Source: Arthrobacter sp. MYb227 (GTDB taxonomy: Bacteria; Actinomycetota; Actinomycetes; Actinomycetales; Micrococcaceae). Taken from it: a stretch of 64,000 bases of DNA. The notes beneath the pieces were generated by a model, which ran no database searches, was not told the origin of the DNA, and worked only from the letters and a program-made list of their open reading frames with translations. The stretch is from contig NZ_PCPT01000003.1 of assembly GCF_002975435.1 (NCBI RefSeq), forward strand, positions 124,001-188,000, read 5' to 3'. Position 1 is the first letter of the stretch, and each line of letters begins with the position of its first letter. The translations under genes and the position numbers were made by a program. This document shows positions 27,869 through 35,948 of this stretch, piece after piece.

Positions 27869-29188
27869 ATGAGCCAGATAGTCAATGAAAACCCCCTGCA
27901 GAGCGACGATGCATCGACGGACCTCCAACCATCGCCGGCAGTTGCGGCTGTAGCAGCGATGGCTGACCGCGCCCGCTTGGCCTCTCGCGTCCTGGCCCGT
28001 GCCGACCGCAACTGGAAGGACCGCGCGCTACTAGCCATAGCAACGGCCCTTGACGAAAAGCGCGCCTATGTGATCGCCGAAAATGCAAAAGACATTGAAA
28101 GCGGCCGCGCCAACGGCACCTCGCAGGCCATGCTGGATCGCCTGCGACTGACCAATGAGCGAGTCGATGGGCTGATTTCGGCCCTTGAAGAACTTGCCGG
28201 ATTGCCGGACCCGGTAGGAACCGTGCTGCGTGGACAAACCCTGCCCAATGGTCTGCGCCTACGTCAGGTTCACGTTCCAATGGGTGTCATCGGTGCCATC
28301 TATGAGGCGCGCCCCAACGTTACTGTTGATATTGCAGGATTGGCCCTCAAAAGTGGCAACGCTGTGTTGCTGCGTGGTGGCAGTGCTGCTGCAGAATCAA
28401 ATAAGGCATTGCTGGGTCTGATCCGTGATGCGCTTGAATCCGTTGGACTGCCCGCCGATTCGGTAACCTCGGTTGATGCCTACGGCCGCGAGGGAGCAGA
28501 TGCCATGATGGGTGCCCGCGGCAAGATTGACGTCTTGATCCCACGTGGAGGCCGCGAACTGATCCAGCGAGTGCTCACCACCGCGAGTGTCCCGGTCATT
28601 GAAACCGGTGAAGGTAATGTGCACATTTATCTTGATGAATCGGCCGATGCGCAGATGGCAGTGCCGATCCTGCTCAACGCCAAGACCCAGCGTCCCTCGG
28701 TCTGCAATACCGTTGAAACCCTGCTGATCAATGCCAAGGCCGCTGCGGCACCACAGGTTCTTGCCGCGCTGGCCAAGGCCGGGGTCACGCTGCACGCCGA
28801 CGAGCGTGCGGTAGCACTTGCCGGAGAGATCCCCACGGTTGCTGCAACTGCTGCCGATTGGGACACCGAATACATGGATCTTGATCTTTCGGTGGCCATA
28901 GTTGATGACCTCGATGGTGCTATTAGCCACATTCGTGCGCACAGCACCGGGCATACCGAGGCAATCTTGACCAATAACCTGGCTCATGCCGAAAGATTCA
29001 TTGCCGAGGTTGATTCGGCAGCCGTCATCGTGAACGCCTCGACGCGTTTCACCGATGGTGGACAGCTGGGTCTGGGCGCCGAAGTAGGCATTTCGACCCA
29101 AAAAATGCATGCTCGTGGCCCGATGGGGCTTCGCGAACTGACAACCACCAAGTGGATTGTCCAAGGTGATGGGCATGTTCGTTCTTAG
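27869..29188 (+). CDS. proA: Gamma-glutamyl phosphate reductase
   Basis: Second enzyme of proline synthesis. It reduces gamma-glutamyl phosphate to glutamate-5-semialdehyde with NADPH. The protein has 439 residues. An aldehyde-dehydrogenase fold is shown by VPMGVIGAIYEARPNVT, LRGGSAAAESN and the catalytic cysteine in QRPSVCNTVETLLIN (about C279). The C-terminal LGLGAEVGISTQKMHARGPMG is characteristic. The frame opens at 27851 with TTG; the ATG at 27869 (MSQIVNENP) is the better start. Together with proB it completes the glutamate branch apart from proC, which is not in the window. Confidence 0.97.
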   Translation: MSQIVNENPLQSDDASTDLQPSPAVAAVAAMADRARLASRVLARADRNWKDRALLAIATALDEKRAYVIAENAKDIESGRANGTSQAMLDRLRLTNERVDGLISALEELAGLPDPVGTVLRGQTLPNGLRLRQVHVPMGVIGAIYEARPNVTVDIAGLALKSGNAVLLRGGSAAAESNKALLGLIRDALESVGLPADSVTSVDAYGREGADAMMGARGKIDVLIPRGGRELIQRVLTTASVPVIETGEGNVHIYLDESADAQMAVPILLNAKTQRPSVCNTVETLLINAKAAAAPQVLAALAKAGVTLHADERAVALAGEIPTVAATAADWDTEYMDLDLSVAIVDDLDGAISHIRAHSTGHTEAILTNNLAHAERFIAEVDSAAVIVNASTRFTDGGQLGLGAEVGISTQKMHARGPMGLRELTTTKWIVQGDGHVRS

Positions 29189-29289
29189 CCTCGGCCCAAA
29201 GTGGGTACGATAGATGCTAAGAAGATAAATAGTTTGAACACCGTGCTGTGCGCATCGAGCATGCCCGGCACACAACATCCTGGAGAAAC

Positions 29290-29511
29290 ATGTTTACCCA
29301 GTCCCTGAACGCGGCAATCCTTGCATCGGAGTCCACCGGCGGCATCCCCACCGGTACCATGGCTTTGATCATCGGTGGCGGCATCTTCCTCCTGTTCATG
29401 CTGATGCTGCTGATCACCATGTCTTACACCAATGTTGGCAACCGCCACCAGGTCAAGGCAGAGCCGGAAGACACGCACCGCCAGCACGCTAACAAGCACG
29501 GCCATCAGTAG
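29290..29511 (+). CDS. Small single-span membrane protein upstream of nadD
   Basis: A 73-residue protein with one strong membrane segment ([20 protein letters not shown], about residues 26-45) and a hydrophilic, His-rich C-terminus ([11 protein letters not shown]). The ATG at 29290 follows CCTGGAGAAAC, a good ribosome-binding site. The sequence is clearly non-random coding and sits directly before nadD, overlapping its longer reading frame. I recall similar small proteins at this locus in related species, but no function is known. Confidence 0.7.
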   Translation: MFTQSLNAAILASESTGGIPTGTMALIIGGGIFLLFMLMLLITMSYTNVGNRHQVKAEPEDTHRQHANKHGHQ

Positions 29512-30142
29512 TCGTTTAGCGGCCGAGCGTACGGACCGCCCATTTCGCCTAGGCGTCATGGGCGGTACCTTCGATCCAATCCACCACGGTCACTTGGTTG
29601 CCGCCAGCGAGGTTGCCTCGGTGTTCGACCTTGATGAAGTGGTGTTCGTGCCTACCGGCACACCCTGGCAGAAATCCGATCGTGAAGTTGCCGAGGCCGA
29701 ACACCGTTACTTGATGACGGTGATCGCTACCGCCGCGAACCCACGCTTTACTGTCAGTCGGGTGGATATTGATCGTCCCGGCCCGACCTACACCATCGAT
29801 ACGCTGCGCGACTTGCGCGCCCAGCGCCCGGATGCCGAGTTATTCTTTATCACCGGTGCCGATGCGATGGCAAAGATCATGAGTTGGAAGGATGCCGAGG
29901 AACTGTGGACACTTGCACACTTTGTGGGTGTCACCCGACCCGGGCACGAACTTCCAATGCTTGATCGCAATGATGTGTCATTGATGGAAGTGCCAGCCAT
30001 GGCAATTTCTTCCACCGATTGCCGCGAACGTGTTCGCACGGGGCATCCGGTGTGGTATTTGGTACCGGACGGCGTGGTCCAGTACATCGGCAAGTACAAG
30101 CTTTACAACGATAAGAACTACGCAGTAAACGGCCAGAAGTAA
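29432..30142 (+). CDS. nadD: Nicotinate-nucleotide adenylyltransferase
   Basis: NaMN adenylyltransferase of NAD synthesis. The nucleotidyltransferase motif [14 protein letters not shown] and the late [13 protein letters not shown] motif are both present, with [20 protein letters not shown] between them. The start is a problem. The frame opens at ATG 29432, giving a basic N-terminal stretch that lies inside the preceding gene. The next in-frame start is ATG 29558 (MGGTFDP), which would remove the first beta-strand. No GTG or TTG lies between 29435 and 29558. The true start may therefore use the overlap. The following gene starts 14 bases downstream. Confidence 0.92.
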   Translation: MLATATRSRQSRKTRTASTLTSTAISSRLAAERTDRPFRLGVMGGTFDPIHHGHLVAASEVASVFDLDEVVFVPTGTPWQKSDREVAEAEHRYLMTVIATAANPRFTVSRVDIDRPGPTYTIDTLRDLRAQRPDAELFFITGADAMAKIMSWKDAEELWTLAHFVGVTRPGHELPMLDRNDVSLMEVPAMAISSTDCRERVRTGHPVWYLVPDGVVQYIGKYKLYNDKNYAVNGQK

Positions 30143-30156
30143 TTCATGGTCGGGAA

Positions 30157-31857
30157 ATGGACAAGATGAGCGACGAGACCGGGCCCGCGCTCAGCAGGCG
30201 AGCCCTGCGTGAGCAGCGCCGTGCCGAGGCCGAAGCCCAGCTTGCCCGTGAGGCAGAGGAACTGGGCCGTACGCCAGCGCCATCGACCGGAATCACTCCG
30301 GCAGTGCCTGCTCCGGCTCAGAGCCCTGCCGCGAATCCAGCGGTAAGTGCGCCTCAGGCCACTGCGGCTAAACCTGCAGCTGCTAAGCCAGCCGCATCCA
30401 AGCCGGTGGCCGCAAAGCCAACCGCTGCTAAACTGGCCGCGGCAAAGCCTGCAGTAAAACCGGCAGCCCCGGATACTGCCGCGCCAAAGGCCACCCCGGC
30501 AGCGGCGAAGCCTGCCGCGGCACAACCAGCGTCAGTGGCGCCAGTCACCACCTCCAAGACTGTTGAACCTGCTGCAGACTCAGCGCAGATACCGACCCGA
30601 AGCCGTCGCGCAGCGGGAGGGGAAGTCGACGCACTTCCTGAACGTGCAACTCTGCAACGCGCCCGTGATCGTGAAGCACTACGCACGCGCCGCCGCCTCG
30701 AGCAAGAAGTTTCGAATCTTTCAGTAAACGAGCCGTCGCCCGGGGACGATCCGGCCCCGCTGACACGTAAGCAATTGCGACTGCAGATGCTTCAGGAAGC
30801 AGCAGGCAATGTTGCCAGCGCACCGAAGGCCGCGACGCCGGGTACTGCTAAACCAGCGGCCGGCAAGCCGGTGGCTGGTAAGCCGGTGGCTGGTAAGCCT
30901 TCCGATTCCAAGGCACCAGCCGGCACACCTGCAACGGCTAAATCCGTGGCAAAACCTGCCGCAGGAAAATCAGTACCCGAGGTCGAGCAGGTAAGCGTTG
31001 AAGAAGCACTTGCCCTGCGTCGTCGGTCCGGTGGCGGAGCACCCATAAATCCGGCTCCGACACCAGTTCAGGAGGATCTGGGGGACGTAGACCTTGAGGT
31101 ACTCGCCCAACAGCGTGAACTCGCTGCCCGTGCGGCAATTATTGGTCGTCGCGCGGCCGAGCGCCAACGCCTCGAAGAATCAAATTCTGCGCGCGCCGGG
31201 GCACGTCGTTCTGACCCGTTCACCGGGGCCATGCATCACCTACGTGATGAAGACAGCGAACGTGCCTTCATCAATACGGGAATTAGCGGTCCGGAAACAC
31301 GTGGCTTCCACATTTCCATGACCGATCAGGGCACCATCGTTGAGGCGCCCGCAAAATCTTCACCCACTGTTGCACCCAAAGCACCGGTAACCAAGGCTCC
31401 GGCGTCCAAAGCCGGAGCCCCCAAGAACTCGGCCGTTAGTGCGCCAGCACCCACGGCTAAACCTGCTGAAAAGCCTGCGGCTGCTACTCCGGCCCAGGCA
31501 GCTCCCGTTGCGTCCAAGGCAACCGGAGCGAAACCCGCTGCTGCAGCAGCATCGGCAGCAAGGGCCCCTCAAACCGGTCCAGCTGCCACCAAGCCAAAGG
31601 CGGCGGCTAAGTCCGCTCCTGCGGCAGCTACGGCGGCCAAGCCAGCACCCAAGGTGCAGGCCCCGGCCCCCGACGTTGAGCCCGAGGTGACTCACCCCCC
31701 GGTGCGTGCCGTTCGCGCACAGGGACTTGAACCACTTGACGCGCAAACCGCCGGTATGCGCCGTGCCAACAACATGTACCTGATGGTGATTGCGGCCCTG
31801 TCCGTCGGAGGCGCGGCGTTAGTTGCCGGTCTCATTATGATCCTGAACTCAAACTAG
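30157..31857 (+). CDS. Ala/Pro/Lys-rich tail-anchored protein of unknown function
   Basis: A 566-residue protein with extreme composition. A short charged N-terminus (LSRRALREQRRAEAEAQ) is followed by long Ala-Pro-Lys segments (repeats of AAKPA, and GKPVAGKPVAGKP near residue 235). Some more normal charged stretches with arginine and glutamate lie between them. One membrane helix closes the protein (YLMVIAALSVGGAALVAGLIM). The body should be cytoplasmic and disordered, anchored by the C-terminal helix. A homologous position between nadD and rsfS is occupied by similar proteins in relatives as far as I recall. Start at ATG 30157 or 30166. Function unknown. Confidence 0.7.
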   Translation: MDKMSDETGPALSRRALREQRRAEAEAQLAREAEELGRTPAPSTGITPAVPAPAQSPAANPAVSAPQATAAKPAAAKPAASKPVAAKPTAAKLAAAKPAVKPAAPDTAAPKATPAAAKPAAAQPASVAPVTTSKTVEPAADSAQIPTRSRRAAGGEVDALPERATLQRARDREALRTRRRLEQEVSNLSVNEPSPGDDPAPLTRKQLRLQMLQEAAGNVASAPKAATPGTAKPAAGKPVAGKPVAGKPSDSKAPAGTPATAKSVAKPAAGKSVPEVEQVSVEEALALRRRSGGGAPINPAPTPVQEDLGDVDLEVLAQQRELAARAAIIGRRAAERQRLEESNSARAGARRSDPFTGAMHHLRDEDSERAFINTGISGPETRGFHISMTDQGTIVEAPAKSSPTVAPKAPVTKAPASKAGAPKNSAVSAPAPTAKPAEKPAAATPAQAAPVASKATGAKPAAAAASAARAPQTGPAATKPKAAAKSAPAAATAAKPAPKVQAPAPDVEPEVTHPPVRAVRAQGLEPLDAQTAGMRRANNMYLMVIAALSVGGAALVAGLIMILNSN

Positions 31858-31901
31858 CGCCCCCACGAAGGTCGCAAACAATTTTCTCAAGGAGAACCCC
31901 C

Positions 31902-32315
31902 ATGAGCGCCCACGAACATTCCCTGAACCTGGTCAAGGCAGCTGCCTTGGCCGCAGCAGACAAGCTTGCCGAAAACCTTGTAGCCCTTGATGTTTCCGAA
32001 CGCCTTGGTGTCACAGATGCCTTCCTGATCGCCTCGGCAGCCTCCGAGCGCCAGGTCAACGCCATCGTTGATGAGATCGAAGACAAGCTCGACGAGCTCT
32101 TCGATATCCGCCCGGTACGCCGTGAAGGCCGCGGTGCCGGTCGCTGGGTACTGCTTGACTACGCGGACGTCGTCATTCACGTCCAGCACAACGAAGACCG
32201 TGTCTTCTACGCACTCGAGCGACTGTGGGGCGACTGCCCACTGATCGAGCTGCCGACCACCGGTGAGCCGGCAAGCGACATGTCACACGTTGAAACCCTG
32301 CCCGACTCCCTCTAA
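31902..32315 (+). CDS. rsfS: Ribosomal silencing factor RsfS
   Basis: A 137-residue RsfS/Iojap protein that binds L14 on the 50S subunit and blocks subunit joining under starvation. Family blocks seen are VALDVSERLGVTDAFLIASA, SERQVNAIVDEIED, and GRWVLLDYADVVIHV with the conserved tryptophan and aspartates. CAAGGAG precedes the ATG at 31902. Placement after nadD is the classic gene order. It is followed by a short hairpin (GCCACG/CGTGGC, 32331-32349) and then by the tRNA-Ala gene. Confidence 0.96.
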   Translation: MSAHEHSLNLVKAAALAAADKLAENLVALDVSERLGVTDAFLIASAASERQVNAIVDEIEDKLDELFDIRPVRREGRGAGRWVLLDYADVVIHVQHNEDRVFYALERLWGDCPLIELPTTGEPASDMSHVETLPDSL

Positions 32316-32326
32316 GAGTCCTCGAT

Positions 32327-32356
32327 TTGCGCCACGTGTTAATCGTGGCCTATGAT
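32327..32356 (+). promoter_or_regulatory. Promoter of tRNA-Ala
   Basis: TTGCGC (32327-32332), an 18-base spacer and TATGAT (32351-32356) give a good -35/-10 pair. The -10 element ends 32 bases before the first base of the tRNA. A hairpin in the spacer (32331-32349) may be the end of the rsfS transcript. Confidence 0.55.
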
Positions 32357-32388
32357 GGATGAGTTGCTCGCAAGGGTGGCTCCCATTT

Positions 32389-32464
32389 GGGGGTATGGCG
32401 CAGTTGGTAGCGCGTCTGCATGGCATGCAGAAGGTCAGGGGTTCGAATCCCCTTACCTCCACCA
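32389..32464 (+). tRNA. tRNA-Ala (anticodon GGC)
   Basis: A full cloverleaf can be drawn: acceptor GGGGGTA pairing with TACCTCC, a D arm of GCGC/GCGC, anticodon stem TCTGC/GCAGA with loop ATGGCAT, and T arm AGGGG-TTCGAAT-CCCCT. The anticodon is GGC, reading GCC alanine codons. The third acceptor pair is G3-U70, the identity element for alanyl-tRNA synthetase. CCA is encoded at 32462-32464. The gene is followed at once by an intrinsic terminator. Confidence 0.97.
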
Positions 32465-32468
32465 AATG

Positions 32469-32502
32469 AAAAAGGTCTCCGACTTCGGTCGGAGACCTTT
32501 TT
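32469..32502 (+). terminator. Terminator after tRNA-Ala
   Basis: GGTCTCCGAC and GTCGGAGACC pair around a TTCG tetraloop, flanked by A5 on the left and T5 on the right. It is a near-ideal intrinsic terminator for the tRNA transcript. Confidence 0.93.
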
Positions 32503-32572
32503 CGTTCCCATCCAACTGATATTTGGGGCGGATATTCCGGATCGCGCACCGTAGCCCTCAGGCTTAGTGGGC

Positions 32573-33496
32573 TTAGGATTTACGCCACCATTCAACGGTT
32601 CTGCGTGCTCCCTCGGCCAGCAGCGTGGGGGATAATCCGAGGAGCGCTTGGCTGTGCGCGGAGTTCATCGCAAAGGGTTTATCGAACTGGTACGCCATTT
32701 CTGCCAATTCACGGGTCGCCGGATGAACCAGTCCGGCCGCGCGCAGGAGATGGCCTGAGATTCCCGATATCTTGGGTGCGGGACGTCCCGCCGCTTCGGC
32801 GAAAGCCTCGAGCATGGCTTGTTGACTGGCCGGGGGAGCGGTTGGCGCATGAAGCACGTTGTTCCACAGATCCTCGCGCAGCGCCGCACGAATCATCGCG
32901 GCGGCAAGATCTGGCAGGAAGGTGAATGAATGAGGCACTATCGGATTGCCAACGGCAACCAGCCGCCGACCGCTATGGACCGCTTCGAGCATTCGTGTTC
33001 CGGCATGCACCATCTGCGCATAGGGTCCGTAATAGTCGGACGCCACAACCGAAACGGTATTGGTGTCTGAAGCGGCACGGGCATGCAATAGAGCAGTTCG
33101 AATCCCGCGTTTGCCGCCTGTTGCGTTACGCGGTGAGTCTTCCCTCATGACTTCTCCGGGCTTTGAGTAAGAGTAGAGGCTTTCGGGAAAAATCACCGGG
33201 ATTCCATGTTTCCCGGCCAGTGCAAGTATCGCTTCTTCGGCGACAGGAAGCGTCTGTGCCCACGCCTTGGCGGAGTATGCGGCGTGGATGCAGTGAAACA
33301 CCGCGTTGGCACCATCAACAGCAGCGTCTAGCTGGGTAGGTTGCAGGGCATCGGCGCGAATTTTCTTGATTCCGCGGTGTTCAGGGCCGTTTCCGGAGCG
33401 GCTTGCGAGCGTAACGTTGTGTCCCTGATTGGCCAGGGTCAGCGCGACGGTGCATCCGATGGGTCCGGCGCCTGTGACGAGATATTTGTTGGGCAT
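32573..33496 (-). CDS. NAD(P)-dependent epimerase/reductase family protein
   Basis: A 307-residue extended SDR/NAD-binding protein. The N-terminal dinucleotide motif reads LVTGAGPIGCTVALTLANQG, a GxGxxG variant with A-G-P-I-G. Residues further on include FHCIHAAYSAKAW, VIFPESLYSYSKPGE and VASDYYGPYAQ, resembling the active-site region with the tyrosine in SDYYG. Actinobacterial proteins of this type are often annotated as NAD-dependent epimerases or dehydratases without a proven substrate. It is divergent from a TetR regulator with two matching operators between them, so it is very likely that regulator's target. Confidence 0.85.
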   Translation of the reverse strand: MPNKYLVTGAGPIGCTVALTLANQGHNVTLASRSGNGPEHRGIKKIRADALQPTQLDAAVDGANAVFHCIHAAYSAKAWAQTLPVAEEAILALAGKHGIPVIFPESLYSYSKPGEVMREDSPRNATGGKRGIRTALLHARAASDTNTVSVVASDYYGPYAQMVHAGTRMLEAVHSGRRLVAVGNPIVPHSFTFLPDLAAAMIRAALREDLWNNVLHAPTAPPASQQAMLEAFAEAAGRPAPKISGISGHLLRAAGLVHPATRELAEMAYQFDKPFAMNSAHSQALLGLSPTLLAEGARRTVEWWRKS

Positions 33497-33517
33497 GGGG
33501 CAGTTCTCCTGAGTTTA

Positions 33518-33590
33518 CAAATGAGAGCATCGCTCTCTTTTGTAGATTAGAAGTTGAGTGACACGAAAGTCAAGAGCGGTGCTCACTTAA
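33518..33590. promoter_or_regulatory. Two TetR-type operators
   Basis: The first operator (33518-33544) is the interrupted palindrome ACAAA-TG-AGAGC-ATC-GCTCT-CT-TTTGT. The second (33571-33590) is centred on GAGCGGTGCTC at 33575-33585. Read on the opposite strand, the first contains GAGCGATGCTC, so both share the core GAGCGRTGCTC. Their centres are 49 bp apart in the 131-bp gap between the divergent epimerase and tetR genes, which fits autoregulation plus control of the epimerase. Confidence 0.65.
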
Positions 33591-33627
33591 GTTGACTGTG
33601 CTCACTAAGAAGGTGTGGGATGGGACT

Positions 33628-34332
33628 ATGCAGGAAATACGAAGTCCACGTGAACTTGCGCGCGAGCGTACCATGGCCGAAATCATGCGCTTGGCCCGCG
33701 AACAACTGGCCAGCCATGGTGCCGCGGCGCTATCGCTTCGCGCCGTGGCCAAGGACCTGGGTATCGTCTCCTCCGCGGTATATCGCTACGTTGCAAGCCG
33801 GGATGAACTGCTGACACTGCTCGTCGTTGAGGCATACAGCGATCTTGGAGATGCCGTTGATACGGCCTTGAAGCGAGCACCACTAGCGGCCGAGAAAAGG
33901 TTTGTGCTCCTCGCACGGGCCGTACGCGCCTGGGCAATCGCCGAACCCGCCCGCTATGGCCTGCTATTTGGGACACCGGTTCCTGGTTACCACGCACCGG
34001 CCGGGCAAACGGTAGAAGCCGGAACACGTGTCGTGGTCCGCTTGATGGGAATTATTGAAGATGCTTGGAATGCCGGGGATATCACGGCGTCACCGACCGT
34101 CCCGAGCTTATCGCCCGGGTTGGCCGCGGATGTCGAGGCTCTGCGGACCGAGTATGATCTCAATTCACCGGGATGGCTGATAGCTAGAGGGCTGGGCGTA
34201 TGGTCGGCCCTGTTTGGCGCGGTGAGCTTCGAGGTATTTGGGCAATACGGACCGAACACGCTCAGCGATGCAAGCGAACTCTTTGAACTATCGATGCGAG
34301 TTCTTGCAGCGAACCTCGGTTTCCGTGGGTGA
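33628..34332 (+). CDS. TetR-family transcriptional regulator
   Basis: A 234-residue repressor. The N-terminal TetR helix-turn-helix spans about residues 10-55: ERTMAEIMRLAREQLASHG, then LSLRAVAKDLGIVSSAVYRYV and SRDELLTLLV. The C-terminal ligand-binding domain (VRAWAIAEPARYGLLFGTPVPGY) matches the TetR C-terminal class with a WHG-like domain. The frame begins at 33592; the ATG at 33628 (MQEIRSPRE) is preferred because the GAGCGGTGCTC operator ends at 33585. It is divergent from the epimerase gene. The ligand is unknown. Confidence 0.88.
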   Translation: MQEIRSPRELARERTMAEIMRLAREQLASHGAAALSLRAVAKDLGIVSSAVYRYVASRDELLTLLVVEAYSDLGDAVDTALKRAPLAAEKRFVLLARAVRAWAIAEPARYGLLFGTPVPGYHAPAGQTVEAGTRVVVRLMGIIEDAWNAGDITASPTVPSLSPGLAADVEALRTEYDLNSPGWLIARGLGVWSALFGAVSFEVFGQYGPNTLSDASELFELSMRVLAANLGFRG

Positions 34333-34391
34333 GGTGTAGCCGGGGCATTGCTCCTTAATCCTCGGCCGGGCCATTCGGTCGACGCTGGCTC

Positions 34392-35763
34392 TCAGTCTAA
34401 GGAGTACCCAAAGCTGAAGCGCTGCTCGGGATCCCATGCTGATTTGACCGCACGCAACCGCCGCAGGGTTGGTTCGGCCCAGGCCTTGCGGACCTCCTGC
34501 GGTGCAGCCGCGAATCCCTCGAAGTTGATTTGCGTGCCGCCGTGGGCCCATGGGCGCAGGGCATCGAGCACCGCATTGGCTGCCGCGTCCACTACATCTC
34601 GCAAATGTGGCGGATAGGGACCTATGACGCCGAAATTGAACGCCGCATCGCGACCGCCCACCGCGATGCCATCGACCGGACCACGGGCGAAGGCACCACC
34701 GAGGTGCCGTAGCTCGGCAATAATGAGCGGAACATCGACCTGTGGACCGGCCGCACCTAGCAGCGCATCGATGGCGGCCGGGGGAAGCTCCTGCAACAAT
34801 AGAGATCCGTCCCAGCCGGGCATGGGGTCGGACGGGTCCTGATGCACCGAGGAGATTGCCGCATACGGCATCATACCCACCAAGTTGATCACTGGTGCCG
34901 CGGCTTGCAGCAACGGTGCCAGCAGCGCGGCCCCGCTCGTCTCATCGCCAACATGCACATAGCGAAGGTGCACATTGGTTTTGCCGCGCAACGGTGCAGG
35001 GAACGCTTCCTCATTGGGCAACCGGATCAGGGCAATGGATGCCGTGGTGGATTCGGGCAGCGAACGCACCCAGTCGCCATACGCGTGAAGCACGGCGGCG
35101 GCATCCGACGGGGAAAAGAAGATGGCCCGCCGTAGACCTCTGGCACCGGCATGAGATTGAAATCGATATTGGTGACGATACCGACCGCACATTTGCCTCC
35201 GCACAATGCCCAAAAGAGTTCGGGCTCGGAGTCGGCGGTGACATGTTGCAGCGAACCGTCGTTGGTGACTATTTCGATGGCGTTGACGTGGTCGGCGGCG
35301 AAACCAAAGGTCCTGCCCATCGGGCCCATGCCGCCGCCCAGGGTGTAACCGATGACCCCGAGATCGGGCGAGGACCCGTTCAGCGGTGCCAGTCCATGTG
35401 GTGCGGCCTGGGCGATCACCGATTCCCAGCGTACCCCGGCACCAGCCCTGGCGCTGCCGGTGGATGTATCCACGCTTAGCGACTGCATGTTCGAGGTATT
35501 GATGAGCATGCCCCCGGTGCTGCTTCCCGCGTACCCGTGTCCCGTCGAGTGAACGCCGACCGGTAGATCGCGGACCTTGGCATGGCAGATAGCGGCCACC
35601 ACGTCGGCCGTTGAAGCGGCCATGACCACGAGCCCGGGCTGCTTGAATGTGCCGTATTAAATCCGCTGCAGGCTTGCGCGAAACCGGGATCCCCTTTGGC
35701 CAGTGCCTTGCCATCAAGCAGCGGTGCCAACAGGTTTGTGCCAAAATCTGTGCGTTCTTTCAC
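34392..35763 (-). pseudogene. FAD-binding oxidase (berberine-bridge type), two frameshifts
   Basis: Three pieces in three frames join into one FAD-linked oxidase of about 457 residues. The first piece starts at GTG 35763 (after AAGGAG) with ERTDFGTNLLAPLL and reaches ACSGFNTA near 35645. The second has QPGLVVMAASTADVVAAI, GVHSTGHGYAGSS, GVIGYTLGGGMGPMGRTFG and ends at PVPEVYGG near 35130. The third runs AIFFSPSDAAAVLHAYGDW to SAWDPEQRFSFGYSLD at 34392. Both joins need one missing base: between A and FKQPG near 35645, and in a G run at VYGG-AIFF near 35130. The intact enzyme would resemble 6-hydroxynicotine-oxidase-like proteins. Pseudogene or sequencing error. Confidence 0.85.
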
Positions 35764-35948
35764 CGTCGTCTCCTTCTAAGTCCTGCGCCCAACGGTAGAC
35801 CTCTTGGCGGCAGTGTAGAAGAGGTAAACGGTGCAGCATCGGTAGGCGGTACGCGGACTAGTTGAGGCATGGACTTAGAGGTCTTCTCAGCACCGAATAT
35901 TTGGCTCATGGGACAGGACACGCGAAGGGTAGCAGCTACGATGGATTG

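Noticed and set aside
30340-31680. Possible tandem-repeat array or CRISPR-like repeats
   Set aside because: The repeats are imperfect coding repeats (AAKPA type) in the Ala/Pro/Lys-rich protein, with no spacer structure and no cas genes.
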